Positions 45,511 through 56,118 of a stretch of DNA of 64,000 bases are shown here, one piece after another. The notes beneath the pieces were generated by a model. It searched no databases. It was not told the DNA's origin and saw only the letters and a program-made list of their open reading frames with translations. Both the position numbers and the translations under genes were made by a program. Location: NCBI RefSeq assembly GCF_009017415.1, contig NC_092409.1, positions 3,968,001 to 4,032,000 on the forward strand, read 5' to 3'. Source of the stretch: Aspergillus flavus. Lineage: Eukaryota; Ascomycota; Eurotiomycetes; Eurotiales; Aspergillaceae. Each line of letters opens with the position of its first letter. Position 1 is the stretch's first letter.

Positions 45511-46647
45511 ATGTCTACAGCCGTCGTACAGGCCGACGATCTTATGGAGCCTTCGCTCCAGTCGATTGTCAGCCAGGATACCCTCCGCTGGATCTTCGTT
45601 GGTGGTAAAGGAGGTGTTGGTAAAACAACTACCTCCTGTTCTCTTGCGATTCAGCTGGCCAAAGCTCGCAAATCGGTTCTACTCATCTCGACCGATCCCG
45701 CACACAACCTCAGTGACGCCTTTGGGCAAAAGTTTGGAAAGGAAGCCCGATTGGTTGATGGGTACACCAACCTTAGTGCTATGGAGATTGACCCCAATGG
45801 CAGCATCCAGGACCTGCTGGCCAGCGGCGAGGGGCAGGGCGACGACCCTATGGCTGGATTGGGCGTTGGGAACATGATGCAAGATCTAGCATTCAGCGTA
45901 TGTTTTTTTTCTCGGACTACCGAGCGACCATGCCGTGCCTCGACTAATCAATGCAGATCCCCGGTGTTGATGAAGCCATGTCCTTTGCGGAAGTTTTGAA
46001 GCAAGTCAAATCCTTGTCGTATGAAGTTATTGTTTTCGACACCGCCCCTACCGGCCACACCTTGCGTTTCCTTCAATTTCCCACCGTGCTCGAAAAGGCT
46101 CTTGCAAAGCTTTCGCAGTTGTCGTCTCAATTCGGCCCGATGTTGAACTCCATTCTTGGCTCCCGCGGTGGTCTTCCGGGTGGTCAGAACATTGACGAGC
46201 TTTTGCAGAAGATGGAGTCTCTCAGAGAGACCATCAGCGAAGTCAACACTCAATTTAAGAACCCGGACATGACCACCTTTGTGTGTGTCTGTATTGCTGA
46301 GTTCTTGTCTCTGTACGAGACGGAACGTATGATCCAAGAGCTGACAAGCTACAACATTGACACACACGCCATTGTCGTCAATCAGCTTTTGTTCCCCAAG
46401 CAGGGTAGTGAGTGTGAACAATGTAATGCACGCAGGAAGATGCAGAAGAAGTACCTTGAGCAGATTGAAGAACTCTATGAAGATTTCAATGTTGTCCGGA
46501 TGCCGCTGCTCGTTGAAGAAGTCAGAGGAAAGGAGAAACTTGAAAAGTCAGTTTTTGTTGATACTCACCTGTCAGGAAACAACTCGAGTGCTAACGATTT
46601 GCAGATTCAGCGACATGCTCATTCACCCATATGTTCCCCCGCAGTAA
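45511..46647 (+). CDS. Get3, ATPase of the tail-anchored protein insertion pathway
   Basis: Three exons: 45511-45897, then 45957 to about 46545, then a short last exon ending at 46647; about 340 residues. The deviant P-loop [20 protein letters not shown], switch [17 protein letters not shown], and switch II/A-loop [17 protein letters not shown] are all intact. The zinc-binding CxxC for dimerisation is present ([20 protein letters not shown]). The substrate-binding helical insert with Met-rich [13 protein letters not shown] and the end [12 protein letters not shown] match fungal Get3. It receives tail-anchored proteins from Get4-Get5/Sgt2 and delivers them to Get1-Get2 at the ER. The first intron falls between DLAFS and IPGVDE; the last between EKLEK and FSDML. 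Complete, with no bacterial ArsA duplication. Confidence 0.97.
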
Positions 46648-46656
46648 AGAGGCTCT

Positions 46657-46946
46657 GTGGCATTGTGCAATAATCTCCCCCTGTTTATCGAACCCGAACA
46701 AGACGGGGAACGGTATTCGACAGGGACATTCCTCGGTACAGGAGGATCCACTATCTACTACGACCGCACTTTATCACGGAATAACCGCTTGTTTATCATG
46801 AAGGTCATCACGTCGGAGATGGCGCAGGAAAATATGCAAGGTGAGGTTTTCAGCGAATTGTTATTATTGGGATGAGTTATGAGAAAGAATAGACAGTAAT
46901 GCACGAAGCGTTTGATACTTGTATGGCCATGTCGATCCTCGAATAA
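46657..46946 (+). pseudogene. Decayed protein-kinase N-lobe fragment (SRPK-like)
   Basis: A frame starting 10 bases after the get3 stop encodes LPLFIEPEQDGERYSTGTFL, GTGGSTIYYDRTLSRNNRLF and IMKVITSEMAQENMQ. The order of an acidic/ERY lead-in, a glycine-rich loop with GTGGSTI, and a lysine strand (MKVIT) resembles the first two strands of fungal SRPK-like kinases. A possible intron (GTGAGG to GACAG, about 46843-46899) leads to VMHEAFDTCMAMSILE and a stop. No HRD or DFG motif follows in any frame I could align, so only the start of the N-lobe survives. The call is by eye on about 50 residues and is tentative. It could instead be a chance frame overlapping the get3 3' UTR. Confidence 0.35.
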
Positions 46947-49092
46947 TCTACACCTTGCACATCAATACCTAAAGCATTTTAGTTATAATTTAATTCCCTC
47001 GCTTTCTTTTCCTTTTGTTGCCTGCGAGCTGTACAAGCTACCGTCATGTTGTTCGCCTCACTTCCGCCTTCTTCAGGCTCGAAGAGCTTATCGAAACTTA
47101 CAAAATGTGGGTCTTTATAAAGGCTCCATTAAGGTTACCGCTCAAGCATCGTTCGCGGATGAGCAGATCGATAGGCCGAAATCTCGATTGCGCATATGCA
47201 TAGCTTCTCCACATGCAGCCTGTCCCGTTCAGGAGCAACTGCGTGCTCTTGACTTTGAGGATGACCTCAAATGCTTCATTTTTAACCGTGATTCAGGCAT
47301 ACTCAGTTCCGAAACGCGGCTTATCCAAAGATGGCCATTTTCTTTGTCATCTTTTCCCTATCGTCATGAGGTTATGGCGCGTTGAGAATATCGAGTAAGG
47401 AATACACCGCAACGAGCCAATGCCCAAGTCAATTGCACTATGGTTGTGACTCTTACTTTTTGGGTGATCTCAAGAGCAAAACCGGTGAAAGGACATCTCC
47501 TTGTTGGCTGACTTGGTAGACTGGGTAAAAAGCTCGTCCATTACCGACCAGCCGAATGAACGATGACCTGCGTTTTCTAACAATAGCCCTTCCACATATT
47601 GCCAACCTGTCACAGCAGCTAGATGGGTCTGAATCTGCTGTACCGCAGTAGACCTGCTGCATCTGTCGCATTCTGAGCACGAGAACAATAATGCCCACCG
47701 CCTCATCTTGTGGCATTTCGCTTGATGGCCCAGGCAGTTCGGAGCAAACGACATTCAACCCGACGACAAGGCTGGCCCTGCTATGACAGTCCACGCCAAT
47801 AGCATCATAGACGTTTGCTCGCATGCGGGCCTTCCTAGTGAACATGGGCTAGCCGATTCTCGGCCAGTTATCGTGAATCCTCAAAGCTAAGAATACAGTC
47901 AAAGCTAAGGGAGCGAGTTAGCCCAATTCCAAGAGAAGTATTGGCATTTTCCCCGTGGGTCTCAGAGATGGACTGAGAACTTGTAAGTCACTGCAAGCAC
48001 GTCGTATTCTATCTGAGAATCGAGAGCAATCTTGACGTGGCTAGCTACCTATCTTAGGGTTACATGATAGGAATGTCCCTTTCTGAATGGATCCACGACT
48101 TATTCTCCGAGAGGCATAAATTGAAGCATTCTCTTAGAAAGAACTTCGGCAAGCATCATCTTCAAATTGGTGCTTGGAATCGACGTCTTAATTTGGCAAT
48201 TGGTCCATATGCATCCACGGGAATATATTTTCCTGCAACAATTCGATGGTCACAGAGACAGGATAGATTTCCACTGTAGTAGATACCACGGAGTGTGCAC
48301 GAAAGCCTTGGACACGGCTTGTGTTTCCTGCGGGTGTCATTCTATTGCCAGGGTCTTTTAGGCTTACCATGCCTGAATCCTTGGACCGTAATAAACTTAT
48401 CCTAGTCAAATGAATCTACAGAGCTTGCAGGCAGTCACAGGCACAACCCCTTCAATGCCCACCCAGTCCGTGGAGCCACGGTATTATACCCAGAAACAGA
48501 CCGACTTTGGTGGTGCATATTCCCTGCAGACTTGGCAGGGAATTCAGACGAACAGGAGCGAAAGCCTGGGCGTTTTAATTCCGGAACTAGTGGCGCTACT
48601 GGAGAGCTGCTTTATTTGTGGATGGCGATAAGTCAAGCCTCACTTTTCCCGGCGAAAAGGGTTGGATAAAAGAGTGAGGCGGTTTCCCGAAATCCGACAT
48701 CAGCAGCACGCGAAGTGTCCTCTCAGCCATATTCCTTTCGTTCTCGAAAACCCATGATGGTTTTCTTAGTTGCGTAAGTGCGATCTAGCCTAAGGTTTCT
48801 CTCTATGGCGGATCTTCCTCCCTTGGTGATCGCTGCTACTGGCTAGTATACAATTTCTCGGCATTTCCGTGTTTTAATCGACATCTACACAGTACAAAAC
48901 GCTGGGCGTCTCATACACTTTCTACCCAGTATCCCTTGCATGGTGGGCACTATGTTGGATGCTTATAACCCTAAGTATCTCGTAGATATTCGCAGTCATC
49001 GTTATCCTCATCGCAGGCAACTCACCTCAGCCCCCATCAACCCTACTCACACATATACCAGTCTACCAAAGACAAGAAACATATCAATGAGG
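46947..49092. other. 2.1-kb interval, possibly decayed sequence
   Basis: Several medium frames on both strands (46912-47385 plus, 47453-47845 minus, 48064-48361 plus, 48410-48631 plus) overlap and lack domains or consistent splice sites. The kinase-like fragment at the left border raises the possibility that this is eroded gene sequence. I see no terminal repeats or transposase motifs. Confidence 0.45.
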
Positions 49093-49571
49093 ATGTCTCA
49101 GGTTCAGCAGTATTGGCTACCAGGATACGGTCTATCACGACACATTGTCCTAGGGCATATACAATACTTTCTAGGACCATCGGCATCTGTCAGACCATAT
49201 ACATACCAGGTATAATCACCACGACCACTTTTAACACAAGCTATGAGACAATCACCCTAACAGCTGGATCTGAAACCAAAAGGGACGCGAAGGCTATCTA
49301 ATAGTCGGTGTACCTCTAACGAGGGTCTGTGTCCTTTACACGATCTTAATCGCGTGACCACACATCATTGACATTCGACCAGGAACAAATTGACGATCTC
49401 GCCGCCATGTCACGAGAATATGAACGGCAAGAGACCCTTCGGATGGCGGGCGATTCTCCCAACGAAGTATCCACCAGACATGCTGAACCCTATATCAATG
49501 AGATCGTGCCCGTTCGAGCTTCGGGTCCGCGCAGACGTCCGTTCGACTATGAAACTCGACGTGGTCGGTAG
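49093..49571 (+). CDS. Small uncharacterised two-exon protein, about 102 residues
   Basis: Exon 1 begins at 49093 with MSQVQQYWLPGYGLSRHIVL, then HIQYFLGPSASVRPYTYQ. The intron runs from GTATAATC (49210) to ACCAG (49382), and exon 2 encodes EQIDDLAAMSREYERQETLR, then NEVSTRHAEPYINEIVPVRA and RRRPFDYETRRGR. The frame is continuous across the junction. The Trp/Tyr/Gly-rich N-terminus and helical Arg/Glu-rich C-terminal part resemble small conserved hypothetical proteins I associate with filamentous ascomycetes; no function is known to me. There is no signal peptide or membrane span. Retaining the intron would instead add GIITTTTFNTSYETITLTAG and about 10 more residues before a stop. It stands alone between gene-poor stretches. 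Confidence 0.65.
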
Positions 49572-49592
49572 TCACCTAGAGAACAAGATTAA

Positions 49593-49623
<31 letters not shown>

Positions 49624-50551
49624 GTTTCCGTTCATGTCAAGCCAGAGATATCCTTGATTTGGTTTTGAGCGTTTTGATCTACGCCTCCTCGCTCTTAATG
49701 AAGTTAGAATGATTGTTTGCATTTCTATATTCACATTATACGTTCTGTCGAAATAGCTATGTCTCTCTGTCTCTTACGTTGGGCTGAAAGAGAGGAAGAG
49801 ACAGATTGCTAATCTTCGTCGTTTATACAGCCCTCAACTTGTTACGTCCATCAAAAAGCATTACGACATGCCTCTCCTGCTTAATTCAGTTTTGTAGCTG
49901 AGACCTAGATAACAATACTCTCTTGTTCGCCCTACGTCATATGTTCTAGTTGACTATCAGTCTTCTGCTACCGAGCCCCCTGATATGGAGCTATCCGTGA
50001 AAAGACGTATATAGATGGATTAAGTAAAACCACAGGGTTATAATTCCACTCATCTCTATAGATCATTCGTAACAGCATAGACCAATCACATGGAAAGCAG
50101 GTTTTAATATCGTAGGAACAAATAAAAAAGGGGATCAGTCCGTTGCCCTCCCAATCCGCAAACGAAGAAGAATACTGTACTGCTCTTCCTTTCTTTCCCT
50201 CTTTCTTTTTGAGTGTCCCTTTTTTTTGTCGCTTCTCTCCTTCTCTCCTTTTCGCTTTTTTAGGCTCTCCCAGCAATGTAAGACTTGATCGATGATCTTT
50301 CAATCGAAATATTTTCATAACAAAGGTTCACGACAGGAGGTGCCAACCAACTAGATCGGTGCAAAGAGATTAAAAGACAATTGGAAAAGAAAGAGAACAT
50401 GAAAAGTGGACCACCTGAACGCCAGCCTGATGCCACTCTGCTTGGTCCCATCACTCAAGAAGCCCACAATCCGCGGGGGAATACTAAACATGAACAGAAC
50501 CAACAAGAGAACGGTAAAAGACGAATTCTTGTTTTATAGCATAACGTGTGT
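49572..50551. other. Convergent intergenic region with poly-A tract
   Basis: About 980 bases between the small gene and the 3' end of eIF3e. A long A run with AAAAG units lies at 49590-49622. CT-rich DNA lies at about 50180-50270. No gene is supported. Confidence 0.5.
49590..49622. repeat. A-rich tract with AAAAG units
   Basis: A long uninterrupted A run followed by GAAAAGAAAAGAAAG, about 20 bases after the stop of the small gene, probably in its 3' flank. Confidence 0.8.
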
Positions 50552-52039
50552 TTATTTTGCGACGGCCGCACTGGATTGATATGGAGGTTAGTTGCCTGGT
50601 CAAGTTGGGTAAAGCGTTTATGCAAAAAGTTTCAACGAACCTCAAGACTTGTGTCCGGAAGAAGGCGCCCTTGGTCTTCTCAATAACCTGCTGGTACACC
50701 GACTGAGGGGGGTGGTTCATGATCACTGTGCCTTCCTTATAATCAATCTTGGCATCGACTCTGGTATCGCGGATGAGGTTGACAATCCACTTCTCACCCT
50801 CATCCTGGTTCAGGCCGAGACGGGTGGAAAGATCCCTGTATCACGTTAGTATCCTTTCTGTCTGCCCAGATTGCAATATTCATTCTCGGTTACATACTTG
50901 ATATCAATCCGTTGGTGGATCTTGCAGTAGCTCTCGGAGATAAGGTGACGGGCAGCCTCGACGAAAGCATCGGCCGCAGAGACGAGGAAGAAATCGCTCC
51001 TCAACACATCCTCGGCCTCACCCAGCTTCTTCTGGGCCTCCTCGAAATCGAAGTCGATGTATAAAGCCTTGACAAAGTCGGTGATGGGGTCGGAGTATTC
51101 GTAGCCCTCCTGGCGGACAACCCGGATGAGGTCCTTCAGCTGCTTCTGGTAGAGACTGCTGCTCTTGTGTGCACGGCCGCGGTTGGTGATAACAGCGGCA
51201 GCAAGGTACCGCAGAATCCAAGGGCAGTGGGTCTGAATGGTGTTGATGTAGGCAGGGGAGAAGAAAAGGTCGGTCAGGACATCGCGGGCGGGGTCGTAGT
51301 TAAAGAAGGGGAAAAGGGACCAGTGGATCAACCAAGAGCGGTTCTGTAGCTGACCCAAGGGGTTGTTGAATAGGCGGGTTTCGATCGACTCCTTGGCCTT
51401 CTGGACCTCCTCCATGGCAGCCTCCCAGCTGGTGGTCAAAATCTCTGAGGCAAGCTTACCCCATGTGGCCGAGGCAACCTTGTCGTTGTCGGTGGAAAGA
51501 ACACGGAACTGATACAGCAGCTCGGCAGCGTTACCGTAGCTACCACAGCTGTACTGAAAGCGGCCGTAGTCGAAAAGGCTGTTGACCATCTCGGGGGTAA
51601 CGCCGTGCTGTTCCTCGAGGAACTTCAAGTTGGCAACCTTGTCACTCCGCAGGTTACCAACAACATCCTCATCCTGAAGCAATTCGGTGATCTTGGCGCT
51701 CTCCTCCTGGTAATGTTGCAACTTAGCGAGAACCTCCTCCCTCTTCTTGACAAACTCATCGGGAATGGTATCGGAGTTGTTGATTTCCTGCCACAGGTTG
51801 GCGACATAGTCGGTCATGTTGGTATGTTTCAGCAGCTCATATTTCGCCCGCACAATCTCCTTATCATCATCCTGGCCGGAGCTGAATTCGAGCAGAGGGA
51901 AAACAAGATGGCGGTCGAGGAAGGGGATCAACTTGGGTAGCAAATCATATTGGTTGGCGATCTCTTCAGCGGTCTTGGGGGGGTGAGCGGCGGCACCGCT
52001 GAGCAAAGTTTCAGCGGAGGGGGGAACGTTGGCTGCCAT
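50552..52039 (-). CDS. eIF3 subunit e (Int6)
   Basis: Three exons, about 450 residues. The protein begins [20 protein letters not shown] and contains [21 protein letters not shown], the eIF3e N-terminal signature, then [21 protein letters not shown] and [20 protein letters not shown] of the helical repeat region. The PCI region near the C-terminus spans the exon 1/2 junction ([30 protein letters not shown]) and ends with INMNHPP-type [20 protein letters not shown] and AFFRTQVL. A last mini-exon of about 18 coding bases adds SAAVAK and stop at 50552; the donor here is GTTCGT. eIF3e is a non-essential but conserved part of the 48S initiation machinery. It is divergent from mL49, a mitoribosome gene, across 379 bases. 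Confidence 0.95.
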
Positions 52040-52418
52040 GGTGAACGACTGAGGACGGCGGCAGCGTCTCGAGGGAAGATAAGGAGGAGGGGGGGAAGAG
52101 GGCGTGGAGAAGGAGATGATGCGATCTCTGACTGAAGTCAGTGTGCGGCGGTCTTCTCTTCTTTTGCGCTGGCGAAAATGTGGGCGGGAGGGCTGGCGGT
52201 CCCGCTAGGCCTACTTGGGGCTAGCGCGCAGTCTCCGCGCAAGAAATCGCTTTTCATGCAAAGATCGGAAGACACTCGATCCTCTCTTACAGCTGCTTGC
52301 TCGCGTCGTGCTATTCCCCTCAACGTTGGGTGATTCGGTGTTGGGTTGCTTGCCTCGGATTCAACGCCTTGGGAATCTCTCCTGTTGCTCTTCCCTTCCA
52401 TAGATCTCTCCTGGACCG
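52040..52418. promoter_or_regulatory. Divergent promoter, eIF3e / mL49
   Basis: A 379-base region between two outward-facing start codons, one for cytosolic and one for mitochondrial translation. It must hold both promoters. Purine-rich DNA lies next to eIF3e; no named motif was identified. Confidence 0.6.
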
Positions 52419-53226
52419 ATGGCGTCTCTCCTGCAGTCCCGTCCCGTCTGCTCGACCGTTCGCAAGCAGTCGACGGTTTTACCTACCTATCTTCAAAATG
52501 CTTCGCAGTCCGTTGCTTCTACTTCAAGGACATGTAGCTCATTCTCTACACTATCTTCATCCTCTAGATTGATCAATTCTCGTAAGTAGTACAAGGCTTC
52601 CGCTATTCCATGCCTGGTCCCGGTGGAGGACAAGCTATCCTATTATATAAGGAAGAAAAAGAGAGAAATTTGGGCGTGAACAAAGAGAACCTTCGGAGGA
52701 AAGCTAACTGATCCGTTTCAGAACATTGCCTCCGGTCCCTCCAACGCTTCAATCCCCGCTCCGCAGCTCCTACACAGCAATGCCGGACCTTCCTGGTACA
52801 ATTAAAACGCCAGTCCCAGACCCTGAAAGAGAACGCCCCTTCGACAGCTACTCCCCTCCCATCATCGGCCAACTTGCAACTCACAAATCTTCCCTATTTC
52901 ATTCGTCGTACTGCCTCGAACCAACTTCCAGTATACCTGGTCACCAAGGCCGGTGGTACCAAGCAGCAGACCAAGATACAGAAGACCGAAGGTGACCTGG
53001 ATGCTCTTAGGAACGACCTTGCACGGTATCTGGGTCTTGAGTCCGGCGAGCCTCGCTCCCCCAAGAGCTCAGACATTACAATCAACCGTCTTAATGGACA
53101 CATCATTGTCAAGGTACGCTTTAGTCATGTGCCCCTAGCGGGAGCATCGTATGATGCTAACCATACGCGTTGCAGGGTTGGCGAAAGCCTGAGATTCAGA
53201 AATTCCTTTTGGAGCGTAATTTTTAG
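52419..53226 (+). CDS. Mitochondrial large-subunit ribosomal protein mL49 (Img2 type)
   Basis: Three exons: 52419-52578, then about 52723-53113, then 53176-53226; about 200 residues. The N-terminus MASLLQSRPVCSTVRKQSTV is rich in Ser/Arg/Thr with no acidic residues, a good mitochondrial presequence. The Img2/mL49 domain is LTNLPYFIRRTASNQLPVYL, the spacer VTKAGGTKQQTKIQKTEGDL and the terminal part ITINRLNGHIIVKGWRKPEI with QKFLLERNF. The last exon is short but completes the KGWRKPEI motif exactly. It is part of the mitoribosome large subunit and is expected to be needed for respiratory growth in yeast. Complete gene; the spliced protein has no odd features. Confidence 0.92.
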
Positions 53227-54489
53227 AAGATGAAAAATCCCAAAAAGCCCTGGATATGAGTAATTTGCACGTCCCTCTCCATCTCCCTCCACTATCCGCT
53301 CGATCATCGACTTCCTATCCATCTTCCTGGCAAAAGTTCTGAACCAGAAGGGTTATATGTCGAATCCACCACAGGGCATCCGGGAACTTAAGTCTGCCGA
53401 AATGAATTATACACAAATGGAAAGTAGAATGGAAAGAATACAGGCAGCAGACACCTGACTGAGAAGGTCTTTTGCTGATCATCGGCAGAGGATGGTCCTA
53501 TTTACTTTCTACTGCACCCCTTTTCTTTTTCCCCTCTTATCTAGCTTTATTTGCTTTGTATTATCTTCCGTGCTGGGTGTTCTGTCGCATTTTCAGTTTT
53601 GTTCGTGTCGTCGGAAGTTCGGCTTGTATTCTGGCATGCTTTCTGCCATTTTCTCACTTCCTGATCTCACCTCTCCATCTGCTTCGTGCCACTTTTCTGT
53701 CTCTTTGTACATTTCCATGACTTCACGGTTGCTTTTGCGCTAATTCTGTGGCTAATGTCGACGAATGGCTGGGTTCTCGTGGGCAGAGTATAGCATGCGC
53801 AAACAGAATAATTAGGTCTAGGCAGTAAATCTGAATATGTCTTGATAGACACTGTTCTGGCGCCTGAATTGCATTCACGTAGCAACACATGGTAAATGAA
53901 GGAAATAACTCATTGAATGGGCTATCGCAACCCGAAAGAAAGTGTTTTTTTTTTTTTTCCATTGAACCACAGGTTCTATATCATAGATCATGAAGTGGCA
54001 GGCGTGTCACTGGACGACTAGAGTCGGGATGAGGTCCAACATTTATATAGCACATTAGTAGAAACCTGCACTTGCGCATCATGCCCCGAACGAGGGCATT
54101 TACAAGGTTCACCAGTTCTTTTACACCAAAAATGACGATGAATAGTGGGATCCATCAGCGGGATCCAGAGACCAAGTAAACCAAAACGAGAAAAGGTAGA
54201 TAATAATGACCATGAAGTAAATTTACCCATTGAGACATCATGCATGATCTTTCGCCCGAGGGTATTGAGCATTGTACAGCGATAAGCAAAGATACACAAA
54301 TCAAAAGGTCACGCCTCACGTATCTTCCCACCGGCGCCAGACAAAATCACAGGAATAAATGGTTTACTCAATAGAAGACATGACAGAAGTAAACATCAAG
54401 ATGGCATATTGAAAGTGATGCTAGACATTCACCGACGCTATAAATAACCAAAAGAAAAACCAACCACACACCCCCTATTTAAAGCCAGG
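53227..54489. other. Convergent intergenic region, 1.26 kb
   Basis: Between the stops of mL49 (+) and swi1 (-). Pyrimidine-rich DNA at about 53510-53720 produces low-complexity frames (53472-53743). A short T run lies at 53945-53960. No gene is supported. Confidence 0.5.
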
Positions 54490-56076
54490 TCATTCTGCCA
54501 GTCGCGCATACGTTATCAATTGCCGCACGACGCCAGGATCCACATTGTGCATGAGCAACGCCCCGAGTAAGCTCTCTTTCTTTGGGATTATCCCAGACGG
54601 GAACCGCAACGCCGAGTTCGAGTCGGCATGTTTAGACTTTTCAGCCAGTCTCCTGAGAATAGCCAACCCTCGGTTAATGATGGAACTATAGGCGGCAGCT
54701 TCCGCTTCAGCCTGTCCTCTGGCAGCATGTGATTGACGGGGATTATTGTTGGTGGGGGGAACACGTTCGGTACTCAAGAGGCAGGAAAGTCGAAGAAGAT
54801 GAATGGCAAATCCATCAACCGATTCAAGCCATGATTTGGCAAGGTTACCGTCTGCAAACCCGGAAAGGATGTCGGCGGCTAACAAGCCCTGCATGAGGAA
54901 AACTTTGCGAGCATCTGCTATGGCTAACGGCTTCCGAGGCTGGTCGGGAACGGGGCAGATAGCGAGGCCAAAGGCACGGGTAAGCAGTTCGTGTTGAATG
55001 CCACTCCCGTCCCCGGAGAAGATTGCCTTGAAAAACGTCCTATTGGGCTCATCGCGCGCCAACAGCTTGGCTAAGCTGTCCACCGCAGCCGGTGTATACT
55101 TATGGACGGAAGCACTGTAGGCGGTGAACATGACGCCATCCGCTCCCTGACTCGGTCCAGGGAATGGGGCAAATGACAGGAGAAAATGTAGGAGAGAGAG
55201 AGCTTCTTCTTTGCTCGGCAATTGAATGGTGTGGGCCAGGTTACTCAGATATATGACTGTGTCCTTCATGAAATCCAGGGTATTCTGATTATTTCGTAAA
55301 AGCATGTTCCGAGTTCCCAAATAGCGGACGATAGTGGAGATGAATTGCACGACCGGTGGCGTTGAAAGTACCCCAAAGTTCGACTCGGTAAATGAAAAGT
55401 TGCGCAATATCGTTGTGATACAGATGAGTCTATCAACAGCTCGATCTAGATCATAATCAAGACTTCCAAATTCGGGAATATCGGCCAAGGATGTCCACTC
55501 TGACTGACAACCCCGAGTAACCTCTTCATACGATGGAAGAAGCATGACATCTGACACCTCAGCAGCATGCTCAGCAAGGAATTCAGCTTGGTCTTCTGCA
55601 CACTCGACCAAGCTGTCAACCAAATCCTCGCAATTGTCCAGTGAGATTTGAATTGCCGGTTCACAGGATATCGTTGCAAGGGTATCTAAAGCCAGACGCA
55701 TCTCCGCGTGAATCCCTGACTTGATACTCATCGTGAGTGCGTGTATATCAATTACACCAAGTTCGGAGAAGGCGGGAACGTTAGGCTTGAATCTCGCGAT
55801 TTCTTCACTCAGCTGATAAATTTCATCCACCGCGACTGGGCCATGGAGTTTACTTTCTGGCAAGACCATAGGCTTGAAAGGGTCCTCGATCGGATGCTTC
55901 AGAGGCTGGTCCGGAGTCTGATCAAACTGCTCGGACACCTTTCCGGACACTGAACCTGGACCTTTGGCAGATGGTGCGGGAGACTGGCCGGATAGTTGCC
56001 CAGTAGAGTCGTGGGGCGTTGCAGGCGGTTGAGATTGGCGAGAGACGCTGAGCCTATGCTGCTGTTGTTGTTGTTG

Positions 56077-56118
<42 letters not shown>

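Noticed and set aside
47453..47845. A 130-codon minus-strand frame
   Set aside because: No domain, and no neighbouring exons. Kept only as part of the eroded-looking block.
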